The notes beneath the pieces are model-generated. The model was given only the letters and a program-made list of their open reading frames with translations, did no database searches and was not told where the DNA came from. A program made the translations under genes and the position numbers. From NCBI GenBank assembly GCA_035622335.1, contig DASPVO010000081.1:1-64000 (forward strand): a DNA stretch of 64,000 bases, read 5' to 3'. Position 1 is the stretch's first letter; each line of letters opens with the position of its first letter. Source of the DNA: DATJAJ01 sp035622335 (GTDB lineage: Archaea; Thermoproteota; Nitrososphaeria; Nitrososphaerales; Gagatemarchaeaceae). Positions 24,771 through 33,763 of this stretch are shown here, one piece after another.

Positions 24771-27700
24771 TTAGGAAGCTTGTCTCTTCTTGCTCCTTCG
24801 TCTCAGGGCAAGAGGGATGGCGACTGCGATGATTATGAACGCGGAGATCAGTCCATAGGTTGGGTAGCTTCCGATGACCCTTACCGTCACCGCCTGCCCT
24901 CCTGTCGCGTTCGCGGAGTAGCCTGTGGAGAGTCCGTTCGAGGACACCGTGCCGTTGAACGTCCCTAGCGGAATCAGACCCAGGTCGGCCGAGCCTCCGC
25001 CGCTGGTCGTCAACGTCAGCGAGGTCCCGTTCGAAAGCCTCGCAGACACGAGAGCGCCCTGAACAGGCACGCCTAGGTAGTCGGTCACGGTCAGACTAGC
25101 GTTGTAGACCATCGCGCGGATTGTCTCGTTAAGGGGTCCCACGATCTCGATCGAGCTGGAGTTCGAAGGGCCAACGTTCACTCCCTCCCAGAAGACGCTC
25201 GCGACTCGAAGGCTCGTCCCCGAATCGAACCACATGGAGAAGTTCGGACCTGCCACGGGAGTCAGCGACGGGTCGTCTATCACGAGAGAGCTCGGAGAAA
25301 TCACGTGAGTGCCCGATGCGTCTGCGAATTCGAAAGCGACCAGGTACTGGACCACTCCGTTGAAGGTGACTGCCTGCGGTGAGTCGAAAGTGACGCCCAC
25401 GGAAGTCGATGTGACGTTGGGCCCCATGGACTCGCTCACAGTCGTGCCGTCAATCTCGTAGGAGACGAGAACTTGACGTGAATTTCCATTCTCGAGGCCC
25501 CACAAATCTTGTTGAGTGATCGTCGCGCCTGAGCCCTGATCGTAATAGTCGTCTCCCGTGACGGAAGGAGTCACGACGGGGTCGCTCCCTCCATTGACGG
25601 TCAACCGATACTGCCTGACTGAATCGACCGTGAGAACTATCGGCTCGGACATGGTCAAGCGGACGTCGAAGGTCCCATTTCCCGACCTCCGGAGGTTTGA
25701 CTCGCCGGAAGAGGTATTGAGCGAGTAACCTATCGCATTCAGCCTGGAGCCTGCCATGTAGTTCCAAGAATAGTTCAGGTTCAATTCGACTGAGGTTGCG
25801 TTGTCATACCAGTAGGAATCCCCCGGGATTGATGGCGGCGTCGAAGACACAACCGAGCCGCCCGAGACGTTGAGTTCGTATTGAACGACCGTGGCGATGG
25901 TGACCGACTGTGGAGAGGAGATTGAGGTGAAGTTCAGGACTACGACCAGGCCCGACGAATCGACCGTTGTCCTCAGTCCATCCACCTCATATGAGACCAG
26001 TCTAACCCCCGTCCCGTTACTCCTGTCCCAGACTCCGTTCAAGACTAGACTGACCTGAGAACCAGCGTCGTACCAGTAGGAATCCCCCGCTATCGTTGGA
26101 ACCGTGATGGACACAATAGCCGGCAAGGCGGACTGACCGAGCATCAACTGGTACTGTTCCACGGAATTGACCTGGAGCTCATGAGGTTGGTCCATTGCCA
26201 CGGAGACGCTCACGTTCGAGAGGGTCGGCCCTACACTGACGACTTGACCGCCGTCGACTGAATACGATGTGACCCTGTATCCAGTCCCGTTGGACCTGCC
26301 GTAAATCCCGGGCAGGACTACAGTCGCTTGAACGCCTGAGTCGTACCAGGTCGAGCTGAGGTTGGCTCCGACCTCCTGGAGAAGAAACTGGAGGCCGAAC
26401 GCAAAGGTCAGGTTCGAGGGCCCCTGAATTGTGCCTGAACGCGACGAAGTGTACCATCTGACCGTCGAATTGGAACCGCCCAACTCGCCTGCCACCGAGT
26501 AGTTGGAGCCCGCATCGGCCCAGAGCGACTGTGGGGACCCCGTCAGTTGAACCGAGCTGAAGTTTCCGAGGCTTTCGAAGGTTAGGGTGGGGGGAGCAGG
26601 AGTCCCTCCGCCGGTCACCGAGTACGAGGCCGAGACGGAGTACTGGTGGTAGAAGAGGAAGGAGACGGTCGTCGGGGACGTTGCTACGCCTGTGGTCGGC
26701 TGCCCCGTCGTCCACCTCTGCGATGAAGAGGATCCCGAGAGCAGCCTCGAGACCGTCCAAGAAGTCCCCTTGTCCACGAAGTAGACGCGCGGATAGGCCG
26801 TGAGTGGAACGACTATGGCCTCGCCGCTGTTGACGTATTCAAGCGTGGGCGTAGGAGTGCCTCCCGCCGCGACAAAGTCGAGCGTGAGGGGTACGAGGCT
26901 GGTAGGATACTCCAGCAACTTCACCTCGCTTCCGGCAGCTATCGAAGAGGAGTTTGAAGCGTAGACGGTACCGCCGGTGTACAGCTCCAACAGGTAAGTG
27001 CCCGGATACAGAGACAGGGTGAGGTTGCCGTCTTCAAAGCCGACCACCCACGGACTGGCCGAAGAGTTGGTCGTGCTCTCGACGTAGAGTTCACCGCTCT
27101 GAAGTGGAGAGAGGATGTTCAGCACGCCGAGGTCATCGCGCGTGTACAGACCTCCGAGAGTCCCGTTACCAGCGACAACATCCGCTCCCGCTTCTCCGTC
27201 GCTCGAAGAGAACGACGCCTTCGATACGGTGTTGCTTATCGTCTCTCCGGTGTCCGCTCCGAAGTTGTAGGCGTTGGGGACCTCATCGTAGTTGTTTCCG
27301 TTCCAGTACTCGAGCCGAAGGTTGACGCCCGACTGGACGTCCGCCACGGTCGAACCCCCGCCAGGGCCCGCCAGCACCAACTCTGCGTCGCTGAAGAGGT
27401 CTCCGCCGTTGTACTCGCTGCCGTCCACGATGAAGCCGGGAAGAGACGAGACGACCCCTGACACGTTGAAGGTGACCATGTCGTAATTTACCCACCCGAA
27501 CCCATCGTCGTAGGCAAAGACTACCTGGGGATCGCCTTTGGAGTCTAGGCTGGAGTTCACTTCAAGATCGATCGAGGTCGGATACACCAGGCTGACGTCA
27601 GAGGACTCGGTGGGGTAGGGGGCGATGTAGGCGTAGTATGAGCGCCCGCCGTATTTTGAGACGTTCCCATCCCCCGATATGGCTGCCTGAGACAGCGGCG

Positions 27701-28205
27701 CTGCTAGGCTGGTGAAATTCCAGACGTTATCGACGAAATACACCGTGTTGTTGGTGGATATGAGGAAGATCACGTTCTGTACCCAGTAGTAGTATTTCTG
27801 GCCACCAGACGTGAATTCGAGGACGACGTTCTGCTGGATGCTCAGCCACGGATACCCTGTCGCGTTTTTCGTAGAGAGCGAGTCTATCGACACGACTCCC
27901 AGGGAAGAGTTCGTCGAGTAGCTGTAGGGGCCTGACGGTCCGATTCCGAAGTCTGCGATGCCGACCGGAGCGGGCTCCTTCTTGTACGAGCGGTACGGGT
28001 CCACTCCAGCCGGACCGGCGGACGAGTTGCCAGACGACCTAGCGGGTATCAGTGACGGCGGGAATGCGGTAGGGATCCCCCTGTAGGTGCTCTCGTTGCC
28101 ACCTACGCCCGATGAAGAAAGTGAAGGTCTAGGTGCGGGTAGCCCGAAGAGGGCCAGCACCAGGGCCAAGAAGACGACTTTGTACCTCTGACGTTGGATG
28201 CGCAA
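24771..28205 (-). CDS. Thermopsin-like surface protease with repeats
   Basis: A 1144-residue cell-surface protein. A signal segment (VVFLALVLALFGLPAP, about residues 9-25) comes first. APVGIADFGIGPSGPYSYSTNSSLG and PWLSIQQNVVLEF resemble the thermopsin (peptidase A5) family, acid proteases. Further on, repeats near YWYDNATSVEL and SYWYDAGSQV recur about every 80 residues. It ends in a membrane helix (LISAFIIIAVAIPLAL) and basic tail RRRSKKR, so it is anchored with its bulk outside. Many NxS/T sites suggest glycosylation. TTG start at 28205. Active-site residues cannot be assigned with certainty. Confidence 0.85.
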   Translation of the reverse strand: MRIQRQRYKVVFLALVLALFGLPAPRPSLSSSGVGGNESTYRGIPTAFPPSLIPARSSGNSSAGPAGVDPYRSYKKEPAPVGIADFGIGPSGPYSYSTNSSLGVVSIDSLSTKNATGYPWLSIQQNVVLEFTSGGQKYYYWVQNVIFLISTNNTVYFVDNVWNFTSLAAPLSQAAISGDGNVSKYGGRSYYAYIAPYPTESSDVSLVYPTSIDLEVNSSLDSKGDPQVVFAYDDGFGWVNYDMVTFNVSGVVSSLPGFIVDGSEYNGGDLFSDAELVLAGPGGGSTVADVQSGVNLRLEYWNGNNYDEVPNAYNFGADTGETISNTVSKASFSSSDGEAGADVVAGNGTLGGLYTRDDLGVLNILSPLQSGELYVESTTNSSASPWVVGFEDGNLTLSLYPGTYLLELYTGGTVYASNSSSIAAGSEVKLLEYPTSLVPLTLDFVAAGGTPTPTLEYVNSGEAIVVPLTAYPRVYFVDKGTSWTVSRLLSGSSSSQRWTTGQPTTGVATSPTTVSFLFYHQYSVSASYSVTGGGTPAPPTLTFESLGNFSSVQLTGSPQSLWADAGSNYSVAGELGGSNSTVRWYTSSRSGTIQGPSNLTFAFGLQFLLQEVGANLSSTWYDSGVQATVVLPGIYGRSNGTGYRVTSYSVDGGQVVSVGPTLSNVSVSVAMDQPHELQVNSVEQYQLMLGQSALPAIVSITVPTIAGDSYWYDAGSQVSLVLNGVWDRSNGTGVRLVSYEVDGLRTTVDSSGLVVVLNFTSISSPQSVTIATVVQYELNVSGGSVVSSTPPSIPGDSYWYDNATSVELNLNYSWNYMAGSRLNAIGYSLNTSSGESNLRRSGNGTFDVRLTMSEPIVLTVDSVRQYRLTVNGGSDPVVTPSVTGDDYYDQGSGATITQQDLWGLENGNSRQVLVSYEIDGTTVSESMGPNVTSTSVGVTFDSPQAVTFNGVVQYLVAFEFADASGTHVISPSSLVIDDPSLTPVAGPNFSMWFDSGTSLRVASVFWEGVNVGPSNSSSIEIVGPLNETIRAMVYNASLTVTDYLGVPVQGALVSARLSNGTSLTLTTSGGGSADLGLIPLGTFNGTVSSNGLSTGYSANATGGQAVTVRVIGSYPTYGLISAFIIIAVAIPLALRRRSKKRQAS

Positions 28206-28230
28206 GCGTCGCTACGATTGAGCAAGAGCT

Positions 28231-28830
28231 TCAGCGGCTATTAAACGACTTTCCCCTTTCAGACCTCTGATGGTGCGCCTTGAACCATGTCGCGAAGGCT
28301 CTCAGGGCAATCGACCGGTGTGAAATGGTGCACTTCTCATCTAGAGTCATCTCGGCTAGAGTCAAGCGCCCTCCTTCGGGGATGAAGATGGGGTCGAAAC
28401 CGAACCCGTTTGATCCCCTCTGTGACTTCGCTATCGAACCCACCAGCTTGCCGGCGAAGATGGCAGGCTTTCCGGAGGGTGAGTCGCAGTACGCGACCGC
28501 ACTCCTGAATTCTGCGTCTCTGCCTTGGGACCTCTCCAACAGTCCCGTCAAGCCTTTGAGTCCGATCGTCGAGAAGACGTAGGCACCGTAGGCTCCGGGA
28601 AAGCCTCCGAGCGACTTCACGAACAGACCCGTGTCCTCGACGAAGACGGGAGTTCTGGTCTTATGGTAGACTTCCGCAGCCGCCAGGGACGCTATCTCAG
28701 CGACGCTGTCGGACTGGATTTCGGTCCCCTTTGAGGGCAGCCTGGTCACTCGTATTCCTTCAGATCGAAGAACGTGCGTGGCCTCTTCGAATTTGTGCAA
28801 GTTCGACGTCGCGAAACGGAGCTCACTCAA
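28231..28830 (-). CDS. XTP/dITP pyrophosphatase (HAM1/RdgB family)
   Basis: A 199-residue housecleaning enzyme that removes ITP and XTP. It has FATSNLHKFEEA, VFVEDTGLFVKSLGGFPG, GFGFDPIFIPEG and TISHRSIAL, covering the family core. TTG start at 28830 overlaps the upstream bud32 gene by 8 bases, a common KEOPS neighbour in archaea. Confidence 0.93.
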   Translation of the reverse strand: MSELRFATSNLHKFEEATHVLRSEGIRVTRLPSKGTEIQSDSVAEIASLAAAEVYHKTRTPVFVEDTGLFVKSLGGFPGAYGAYVFSTIGLKGLTGLLERSQGRDAEFRSAVAYCDSPSGKPAIFAGKLVGSIAKSQRGSNGFGFDPIFIPEGGRLTLAEMTLDEKCTISHRSIALRAFATWFKAHHQRSERGKSFNSR

Positions 28831-29476
28831 CGTTAGCGTACCTCCCCCTCCGTTCTATCCTTCTAAGTTGCTTGAGGGCAGTAAGCGATTCGACCTTCCC
28901 GAGAACTTGCCCGTATCCGTCCATGAATGAATCGAATGCGATCACGGACATATCCGGATGAGCTCCCGTGACCGTCTCCTTCAGGAGCCTGAGGTCCACA
29001 GCCCGGTCTTCGAGCTTGGAAGTAAGATTTGCGAGCCCAAAGTCGACCAGGACGAGGCGTCGGGCGTCCGTGATGACGTTTGCAGTGGTGAGGTCTCCAT
29101 GAACCAGACCAGCCGCGTGCAGCCTCGCCACGCCTCTTCCGAGCTCCTCGAAGAGAATCGAAGGCGGAACTTCAGAAGCTACAGAGAGCACTTCCTTCAG
29201 CCTCATTCCCGGGACGAACTCCATCACGAGCGAGTGGTTGACCGTGTCAACGAAGAAGAGATGCGGGGAAGCGACACCCGCTGACTTCGCCCTGTGAAGC
29301 ATCTGCGCCTCTCTCATCGTCCTGCGACCTCTGATGACGTTGTCCAGCTGAGGCAGTCTGTAGGAGAGGCGCTTCCTCACCTTGAAGACGGCGTCCCTAC
29401 CGCTCCAGACCCCCTTGTAGACGTCTGCTTCCGCGCCTCTGTACAGGAGTTCCCTGGGGAAGATCAGTCCCTCCAT
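28823..29476 (-). CDS. bud32: KEOPS kinase Bud32
   Basis: A 217-residue RIO-like ATPase/kinase of the KEOPS complex. It has the Lys in DAVFKVRKRLSYRLP, EFVPGMRLKEVL, catalytic VHGDLTTANVI and VLVDFGLA. The C-terminus VESLTALKQLRRIERRGRYA matches the basic tail. ATG at 29476 (MEGLIFPREL) overlaps kae1 by 13 bases. In many euryarchaea Kae1 and Bud32 are fused; here they are separate but overlapping. Confidence 0.93.
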   Translation of the reverse strand: MEGLIFPRELLYRGAEADVYKGVWSGRDAVFKVRKRLSYRLPQLDNVIRGRRTMREAQMLHRAKSAGVASPHLFFVDTVNHSLVMEFVPGMRLKEVLSVASEVPPSILFEELGRGVARLHAAGLVHGDLTTANVITDARRLVLVDFGLANLTSKLEDRAVDLRLLKETVTGAHPDMSVIAFDSFMDGYGQVLGKVESLTALKQLRRIERRGRYANVE

Positions 29477-30456
29477 GGAATTTCCGCTGTGTCGAGTCTC
29501 CACGACTGGCGAACTCCTGCGGATTCGACCGGGACCTTGACCCCCGCAGAGTCAGCCAGCATGCCGGTCCAGGCTATCTGCGCCCCGCAGTCCCCACTGT
29601 AAGAAAGGGGCACGGATGAGAACTCGCTGCCGTGCCTTCCACTCATCTCTGTGATCATTGAAGACAACCGCCTGTTGGCAGACACGCCACCGACGACCAT
29701 GACTTCCCTCTTCTGCGTGAAGGCGAGGGCTCTCTCGGTCACCTCGACCATCATGGCGAATGCTGTCTCCTGAAGGGAGAAACAGACGTCCTCGAATGGG
29801 ACTCTACCGTCCAGCATCCTCTTCGCCGACGTGAGAAGCCCGGAGAAGGAGACGTCGTTCCCCTTGACGGTGTAGGGGAGCTCCTGATAGTTTCTTGACT
29901 TGGACGCCGCCACTTCGACCTTCGCTCCGCATGGCGAGGCGAGACCTGCGTGGCGGCCGAATTGGTCGAGCAGCTGCCCCAGAGTCAGGTCGAGGGTCTC
30001 CCCGAGTATTCTCCAGCGCTTTGCAGCGTAGACCACTATCAGACTGTGCCCACCGGAGACGAGAAGGACGAGAGGGTCCACAGTTCCGGTAAGAAGGCAT
30101 CCAAGCTCGATATGACCCACCGCGTGGTTCACCGGGACGAGAGGTATCGAGTACTTGGCCGCCAGCGTCCTCGCGACCAAGGCACCCACACGAAGGCAAG
30201 GACCAAGCCCCGGCCCCATCGCGTAACTCACCGCTGAGAGCTCTGTGCCAGCCACGCCGGCCTCCTCGAGGGACTGCGCCACCACTCTGGCGGCAGAATC
30301 CCTGTGGCTCTGGGAAGCTTCGAAGGGATGGATCCCGCTCCCCGCTGGAGGCTTGTAGACCTCCTTTGAGTTTGACAGGATCTCGCCGTCGGAGGCGACT
30401 ATCGAGGACGAAAAAGTGTGCGCGGTGCTCTCGATTCCAATGACGAACCGCTTCAT
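29464..30456 (-). CDS. kae1: KEOPS catalytic subunit Kae1 (t6A synthase)
   Basis: A 330-residue ASKHA-fold protein that transfers threonylcarbamoyl to A37 of tRNAs. The metal site includes NHAVGHIE, and the ATP loops are LLVSGGHSLIVV and MVVGGVSANRRL. ATG at 30456 (MKRFVIGIESTAHTF) is canonical. The usual HxEGH is HAVGH here, keeping the two His residues. Confidence 0.95.
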   Translation of the reverse strand: MKRFVIGIESTAHTFSSSIVASDGEILSNSKEVYKPPAGSGIHPFEASQSHRDSAARVVAQSLEEAGVAGTELSAVSYAMGPGLGPCLRVGALVARTLAAKYSIPLVPVNHAVGHIELGCLLTGTVDPLVLLVSGGHSLIVVYAAKRWRILGETLDLTLGQLLDQFGRHAGLASPCGAKVEVAASKSRNYQELPYTVKGNDVSFSGLLTSAKRMLDGRVPFEDVCFSLQETAFAMMVEVTERALAFTQKREVMVVGGVSANRRLSSMITEMSGRHGSEFSSVPLSYSGDCGAQIAWTGMLADSAGVKVPVESAGVRQSWRLDTAEIPWRD

Positions 30457-30462
30457 CGCCTT

Positions 30463-30984
30463 CTACATCTTCCGAGACTGTCGATAGAGGTCTCCGAGCA
30501 GGTTGATGAAGGGCTTGACCTCTATCATGAAGTCGTCGAACTTGGCCCTCTCGAAGGTCGTTGTACGCTTCCCGCCTTCTACGACGACCCTTGCGGCTAG
30601 CACGATACCGGAGCTCCGTTCCGGATGGGGCTTGAGCTTGGGGAAGTGTATCAGGGCTCCGTAGCCGATCCTCCTTCCTCCCTTCGCGAAGACGAGGTTG
30701 TAGTACATGCTCATCGTCTTTGTGAACTGCTTCAGCTGCTTCTTTCTGCTCTCGCTTCTCTTCACGCTGTCGAAGTCGGCGGCGGCGAGCGCGTTTATCA
30801 TCTCCTTCAGGAGCTTCATCTCGCCCACCTTGTTCGTATAACCCGCGTATTCTATGGGCATCTGATAGACGCTCTGCATGACCGAGTCCCAGTCGTCCAG
30901 CACGACGAACGTGCGGGTGTCAAGGTTCATCTCGCGCTTCACCTCGTCCGACAGGACGTCCTCGATCGTGAGTTTCTTCGGCAC
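30463..30984 (-). CDS. Conserved-looking archaeal protein, unknown function
   Basis: A 173-residue soluble protein with GTG start, 6 bases upstream of kae1 on the same strand. It is mixed helix and strand, rich in basic residues in the middle (SVKRSESRKKQLKQF), with GGRRIGYGALIHFPKLKPHP near 110-130. No catalytic motif, signal or membrane helix is seen. The basic patch and KEOPS context suggest RNA binding, but this is inference. I do not recognise the family. Confidence 0.7.
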   Translation of the reverse strand: MPKKLTIEDVLSDEVKREMNLDTRTFVVLDDWDSVMQSVYQMPIEYAGYTNKVGEMKLLKEMINALAAADFDSVKRSESRKKQLKQFTKTMSMYYNLVFAKGGRRIGYGALIHFPKLKPHPERSSGIVLAARVVVEGGKRTTTFERAKFDDFMIEVKPFINLLGDLYRQSRKM

Positions 30985-31003
30985 GTCTATGGTTCGTTAG
31001 GCG

Positions 31004-31014
31004 CATATAGTTAT
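31004..31014 (+). promoter_or_regulatory. TATA-like box before the exosome-accessory gene
   Basis: catatagttat centres about 22 bases before the ATG at 31030, consistent with a leaderless or near-leaderless mRNA. Confidence 0.5.
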
Positions 31015-31029
31015 GAATTGTGGAATTGG

Positions 31030-31470
31030 ATGTACCTCATGAGGGGCCCGGTCCAGTCGGTCGACGTGTCCTTCTTCGTCCACGCCACGGAAGACTCGGG
31101 AAGGGTCGAGGCGAAGGTTGCCCAGTCGCTGGGGCTCGAAGGTCCGCCCGAAGTGGAGAAGCTCGAGGGGCACTTCGGGAACCCGATCGAGTCAGTGAGC
31201 TTTCACGCGACAGGGGAGCTCGCTCTTCGCGCCTACAGAAGGCTGGTGGAAGGCTTCCCTGAATCTTTGAGACGGAGGCTCGCCGACGAGATCTCGATGC
31301 ACGTCGACGAGCACCAGTCGCTCTACATCAGGCTGGACAAGCAGGCGCTGATGGAAGGGAGGTTCGCGCTGGGTTCGTCGGACACGGTCCGAGTCAAGGT
31401 CAAACCCAGACTCTATTCGCTAGGGGGCGGAGCCATCAACTTCTACCGGGAGGCGCTGAAGGACGGTTAG
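31030..31470 (+). CDS. COG1325-like exosome/RNA-binding accessory protein
   Basis: A 146-residue protein of the archaeal family encoded beside RNase P and exosome genes. VQSVDVSFFVHATEDSGRVE and HFGNPIESVSFHATG are hallmark text; LYIRLDKQALMEGRFAL follows. Likely binds RNA and assists processing. ATG at 31030 fits a TATA-like box 22 bases upstream; an alternative ATG at 31039 removes three residues. It is followed directly by pop5, as in many archaea. Confidence 0.82.
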   Translation: MYLMRGPVQSVDVSFFVHATEDSGRVEAKVAQSLGLEGPPEVEKLEGHFGNPIESVSFHATGELALRAYRRLVEGFPESLRRRLADEISMHVDEHQSLYIRLDKQALMEGRFALGSSDTVRVKVKPRLYSLGGGAINFYREALKDG

Positions 31471-31768
31471 GCCGGTCAAGCGCTACGTCCTCTTGGAGGC
31501 GAACAGGCCGATCTCGGCTCAGGAGTCAAAGGCTCTCGCTTCCTTCCTCGGCGCAAGAGGCGCGGTCAAGGTCATACCCGTCGAGGGAGACCAGAGGAGG
31601 GTGATAGTGAGGACTGACGTGCTGGGCGCCGAAGAGATTCGAGATGTCGTTACGAGTTACACATCAAGCTCGCTTCACTTGAGGACGGTCCTGACATCTG
31701 GGAACATAGGTAAGCTCAAAAAGAGAGCGAGGGACGGAACGGCGACGGAAGCTTGGCCAAGTTCCTGA
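31463..31768 (+). CDS. RNase P protein subunit Pop5 (Rnp2), start uncertain
   Basis: A protein of about 101 residues if read from ACG at 31463 (gives VRPVKRYVLLEANRP), or 91 from TTG at 31493. The core KRYVLLEAN, ASFLGARGAVKVI, QRRVIVRTD and TVLTSGNIGKLKKRA resemble archaeal Pop5, which helps RNase P mature tRNA 5' ends. The TTG start would cut the first beta strand, so an upstream near-cognate start is favoured; only ACG, GTT and similar codons occur in that space. It overlaps the exosome-accessory gene, typical of this superoperon. Confidence 0.65.
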   Translation, partial: TVRPVKRYVLLEANRPISAQESKALASFLGARGAVKVIPVEGDQRRVIVRTDVLGAEEIRDVVTSYTSSSLHLRTVLTSGNIGKLKKRARDGTATEAWPSS

Positions 31769-32130
31769 GCGACGAATACTTCAAGGAACTCGAGGTCGCT
31801 CTCGCGGCCGACCCGAAGTGGGTGGAGAGCACGAAGGGAGTGAAGACGAGCATCTTGATCGCAGCCAACGACGTGGGACAGAGCTACGTCCTTGCGGTGG
31901 AGGGTGGCGTCACGACGCTCACGAAGACACCTCCAGGCGCGCAAACGGAGTTCAGCCTGGAGGGGCCCTATGACGCGTGGGCTAGGGTGGCAAAGGGAGA
32001 GATGGACATGCAGTCAGCCGTCTTGAAGGGGCAGTTGAAGTTCAAGGGGTCGATAACGAAGATGCTCGCCTACAGGGAGAGGTTCCTGAGGATTCCGGAC
32101 GTGATGAAGACGGTCCCAAAGGAATACTAG
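31753..32130 (+). CDS. SCP2 sterol-carrier domain protein
   Basis: A 125-residue single SCP2 domain, a lipid or acyl-CoA-binding fold: AKFLSDEYFKELEVALA, SYVLAVEGGVTTL, FSLEGPYDAWARVAKGEMDMQSAVLKG and LKFKGSITKMLAYRERF. TTG start overlaps the end of pop5 by 16 bases. It lies next to DUF35 and thiolase on the opposite strand, so it likely serves the acyl-CoA degradation block. Confidence 0.9.
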   Translation: MAKFLSDEYFKELEVALAADPKWVESTKGVKTSILIAANDVGQSYVLAVEGGVTTLTKTPPGAQTEFSLEGPYDAWARVAKGEMDMQSAVLKGQLKFKGSITKMLAYRERFLRIPDVMKTVPKEY

Positions 32131-32558
32131 GCAGGAACGAAGACGTAGTAGGGATTTCCCTCCTTTCCCGAGCGGAATTCTACCCGCATCTTCATCCCTT
32201 CCTTCACCTTCTCGAGTGGTATGCCTTCCAGCCACGCAAGCACCTTCAGGCCGTTTTGGAGCTGTCCGATGGCTATGGTGTAGGGGTCTGAGTCGATGAA
32301 ACTGGCGGGCGTGACTAGCACGTGGGTGTAAGTCACGAGCGTGGCGTCCCTGCCCAAGTCGACCCATTCGAACTCGTTGCTCATGCAGTTGGGGCAGTCG
32401 GCCTGAGGCGGGAAGCTGACGTTCCCGCACTTTGTGCACCTTGTTGAGACGAACTTGCCCTCCTTGAGGGCGTCCCAGAACTCGTGAGTCCTGGAGATCG
32501 GTATGTCGAACCTGAGCGTCAGGGACCGCCTCGAATGGAGGACGGAAGGCTCTGACAT
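32127..32558 (-). CDS. DUF35 Zn-ribbon/OB-fold acyl-CoA-binding protein
   Basis: A 143-residue partner of thiolase. The Zn ribbon is CTKCGNVSFPPQADCPNC and the OB fold follows (ATLVTYTHVLVTP, YTIAIGQLQNGLKVLAWLEG). In archaea such proteins bridge thiolase with other acyl-CoA enzymes. ATG at 32558, 5 bases after the thiolase stop, gives a two-gene unit. A long open frame continues upstream opposite the thiolase but is antisense. Confidence 0.92.
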   Translation of the reverse strand: MSEPSVLHSRRSLTLRFDIPISRTHEFWDALKEGKFVSTRCTKCGNVSFPPQADCPNCMSNEFEWVDLGRDATLVTYTHVLVTPASFIDSDPYTIAIGQLQNGLKVLAWLEGIPLEKVKEGMKMRVEFRSGKEGNPYYVFVPA

Positions 32559-32563
32559 CACGG

Positions 32564-33724
32564 TCAGCTCCTGGAGAGGACGGTTACGTAGGCGTAGTGA
32601 CCCGTGCCGCCCACGTTGTGGACCAGACCTATTCCGTTCTTGATGTTTGCCTGATGATTGCCTGCCTCGTTGCGCAGCTGCTTGGTGATCTCGACCGTCA
32701 TCGAGACTCCGGTGGCGCCAATCGGATGACCCTTCGCCTTCAGGCCCCCGTCGAGGTTGACGGGGATCCTGCCACCCACTTCGGTCTCGCCGTCCCGTAT
32801 CAGCTTGGAGGCCTCCCCCTTCTTGCAGAAGCCAAGGTCCTCGTAGGCCATAAGCTCGGCGATGGTGAAGCAGTCGTGGCAGGTAGCTACGTCGACGAGG
32901 TCGGGAGAAATCTTTGCCATCTCGTAGGCCCTCTTCGCCGCCTTCACGCTCGCCGCCAGGCCGACGTAGTCCCCCCTCTTGCTCAGGTTGGCGGAGTCTG
33001 ACGAATAGCCGACGCCCCTGATCCAAATCGGCGTGTCGCTCAATTTCTTTGCGACCTCTTCGCTCGCGAGAACGACAGCGGCGGACCCGTCGGTGAGGGG
33101 GCACGCGTCGTAGAGCTTCAGCGGCCACGAGACGACCTGCGACCCCAAGGCCTTCTCCAACGTGATCTCCTTCTGGAACTGGGCCAGCGGGTTCATGGCG
33201 CCGTAATGGTGGGCCTTGACGGCGACCCTGGACATGTCCTCTTCTGTCGTGCCGAACCTGTTCATGTGAGCAACCGCGTACAGGGCGTAATACGCGGGGA
33301 AGGTCATCCCGTAGTTCTCGAACTCCCACATGTAGGAACCAGCTCTCCCGATAAGCTCCACAGAGGTGAGCGTGTCCACCTCAGTCATCTTCTCAACCCC
33401 GACGGCGAGCGCGACGTCGGTCTCACCGCTCTGTATGCTGTTGTATGCCGCCTTCACGGCCGCGCTGCCGCTCGCGCAGGCTGCCTCGACCCTCATAGTG
33501 CCCACCGACGACAGGCCAGCGTACTCGTCCACTATGACCGCAGGCAGAGACTCCTCGTACCAGCCTCCGGCACTCCCGACGACCACGTTTCCGATCTCCT
33601 TCTTGTCGACCCCCGCATCCTCGACCGCCTGATGTATAGACTCGAAGGCGAGCTCGGCGACGTTCACATCGGTCCTCCTACCGAACCTTGAATGACCCAC
33701 TCCCACAACGGCGACCCGGCTCAA
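32564..33724 (-). CDS. Archaeal thiolase (acetyl-CoA acyltransferase, SCPx type)
   Basis: A 386-residue thiolase. The nucleophile is Cys83 in VEAACASGSAAV. Other landmarks are CHDCFTIAEL and GHPIGATGVSM. The last active-site loop reads HNVGGTGHYAYV and lacks the Cys of bacterial thiolases, as in archaeal/SCPx-type enzymes. It cleaves 3-ketoacyl-CoA, or makes acetoacetyl-CoA in the mevalonate route with DUF35. The beta-oxidation neighbours favour cleavage. TTG start at 33724. Confidence 0.9.
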   Translation of the reverse strand: MSRVAVVGVGHSRFGRRTDVNVAELAFESIHQAVEDAGVDKKEIGNVVVGSAGGWYEESLPAVIVDEYAGLSSVGTMRVEAACASGSAAVKAAYNSIQSGETDVALAVGVEKMTEVDTLTSVELIGRAGSYMWEFENYGMTFPAYYALYAVAHMNRFGTTEEDMSRVAVKAHHYGAMNPLAQFQKEITLEKALGSQVVSWPLKLYDACPLTDGSAAVVLASEEVAKKLSDTPIWIRGVGYSSDSANLSKRGDYVGLAASVKAAKRAYEMAKISPDLVDVATCHDCFTIAELMAYEDLGFCKKGEASKLIRDGETEVGGRIPVNLDGGLKAKGHPIGATGVSMTVEITKQLRNEAGNHQANIKNGIGLVHNVGGTGHYAYVTVLSRS

Positions 33725-33763
33725 GTTGTGCTCAAGCCGCTTGTCGCCTCGTGATATTTCAAC

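Noticed and set aside
32559..33329. Long upstream extension of the DUF35 frame
   Set aside because: It runs through the thiolase gene in another frame and is Arg-rich; the real protein starts at ATG 32558.
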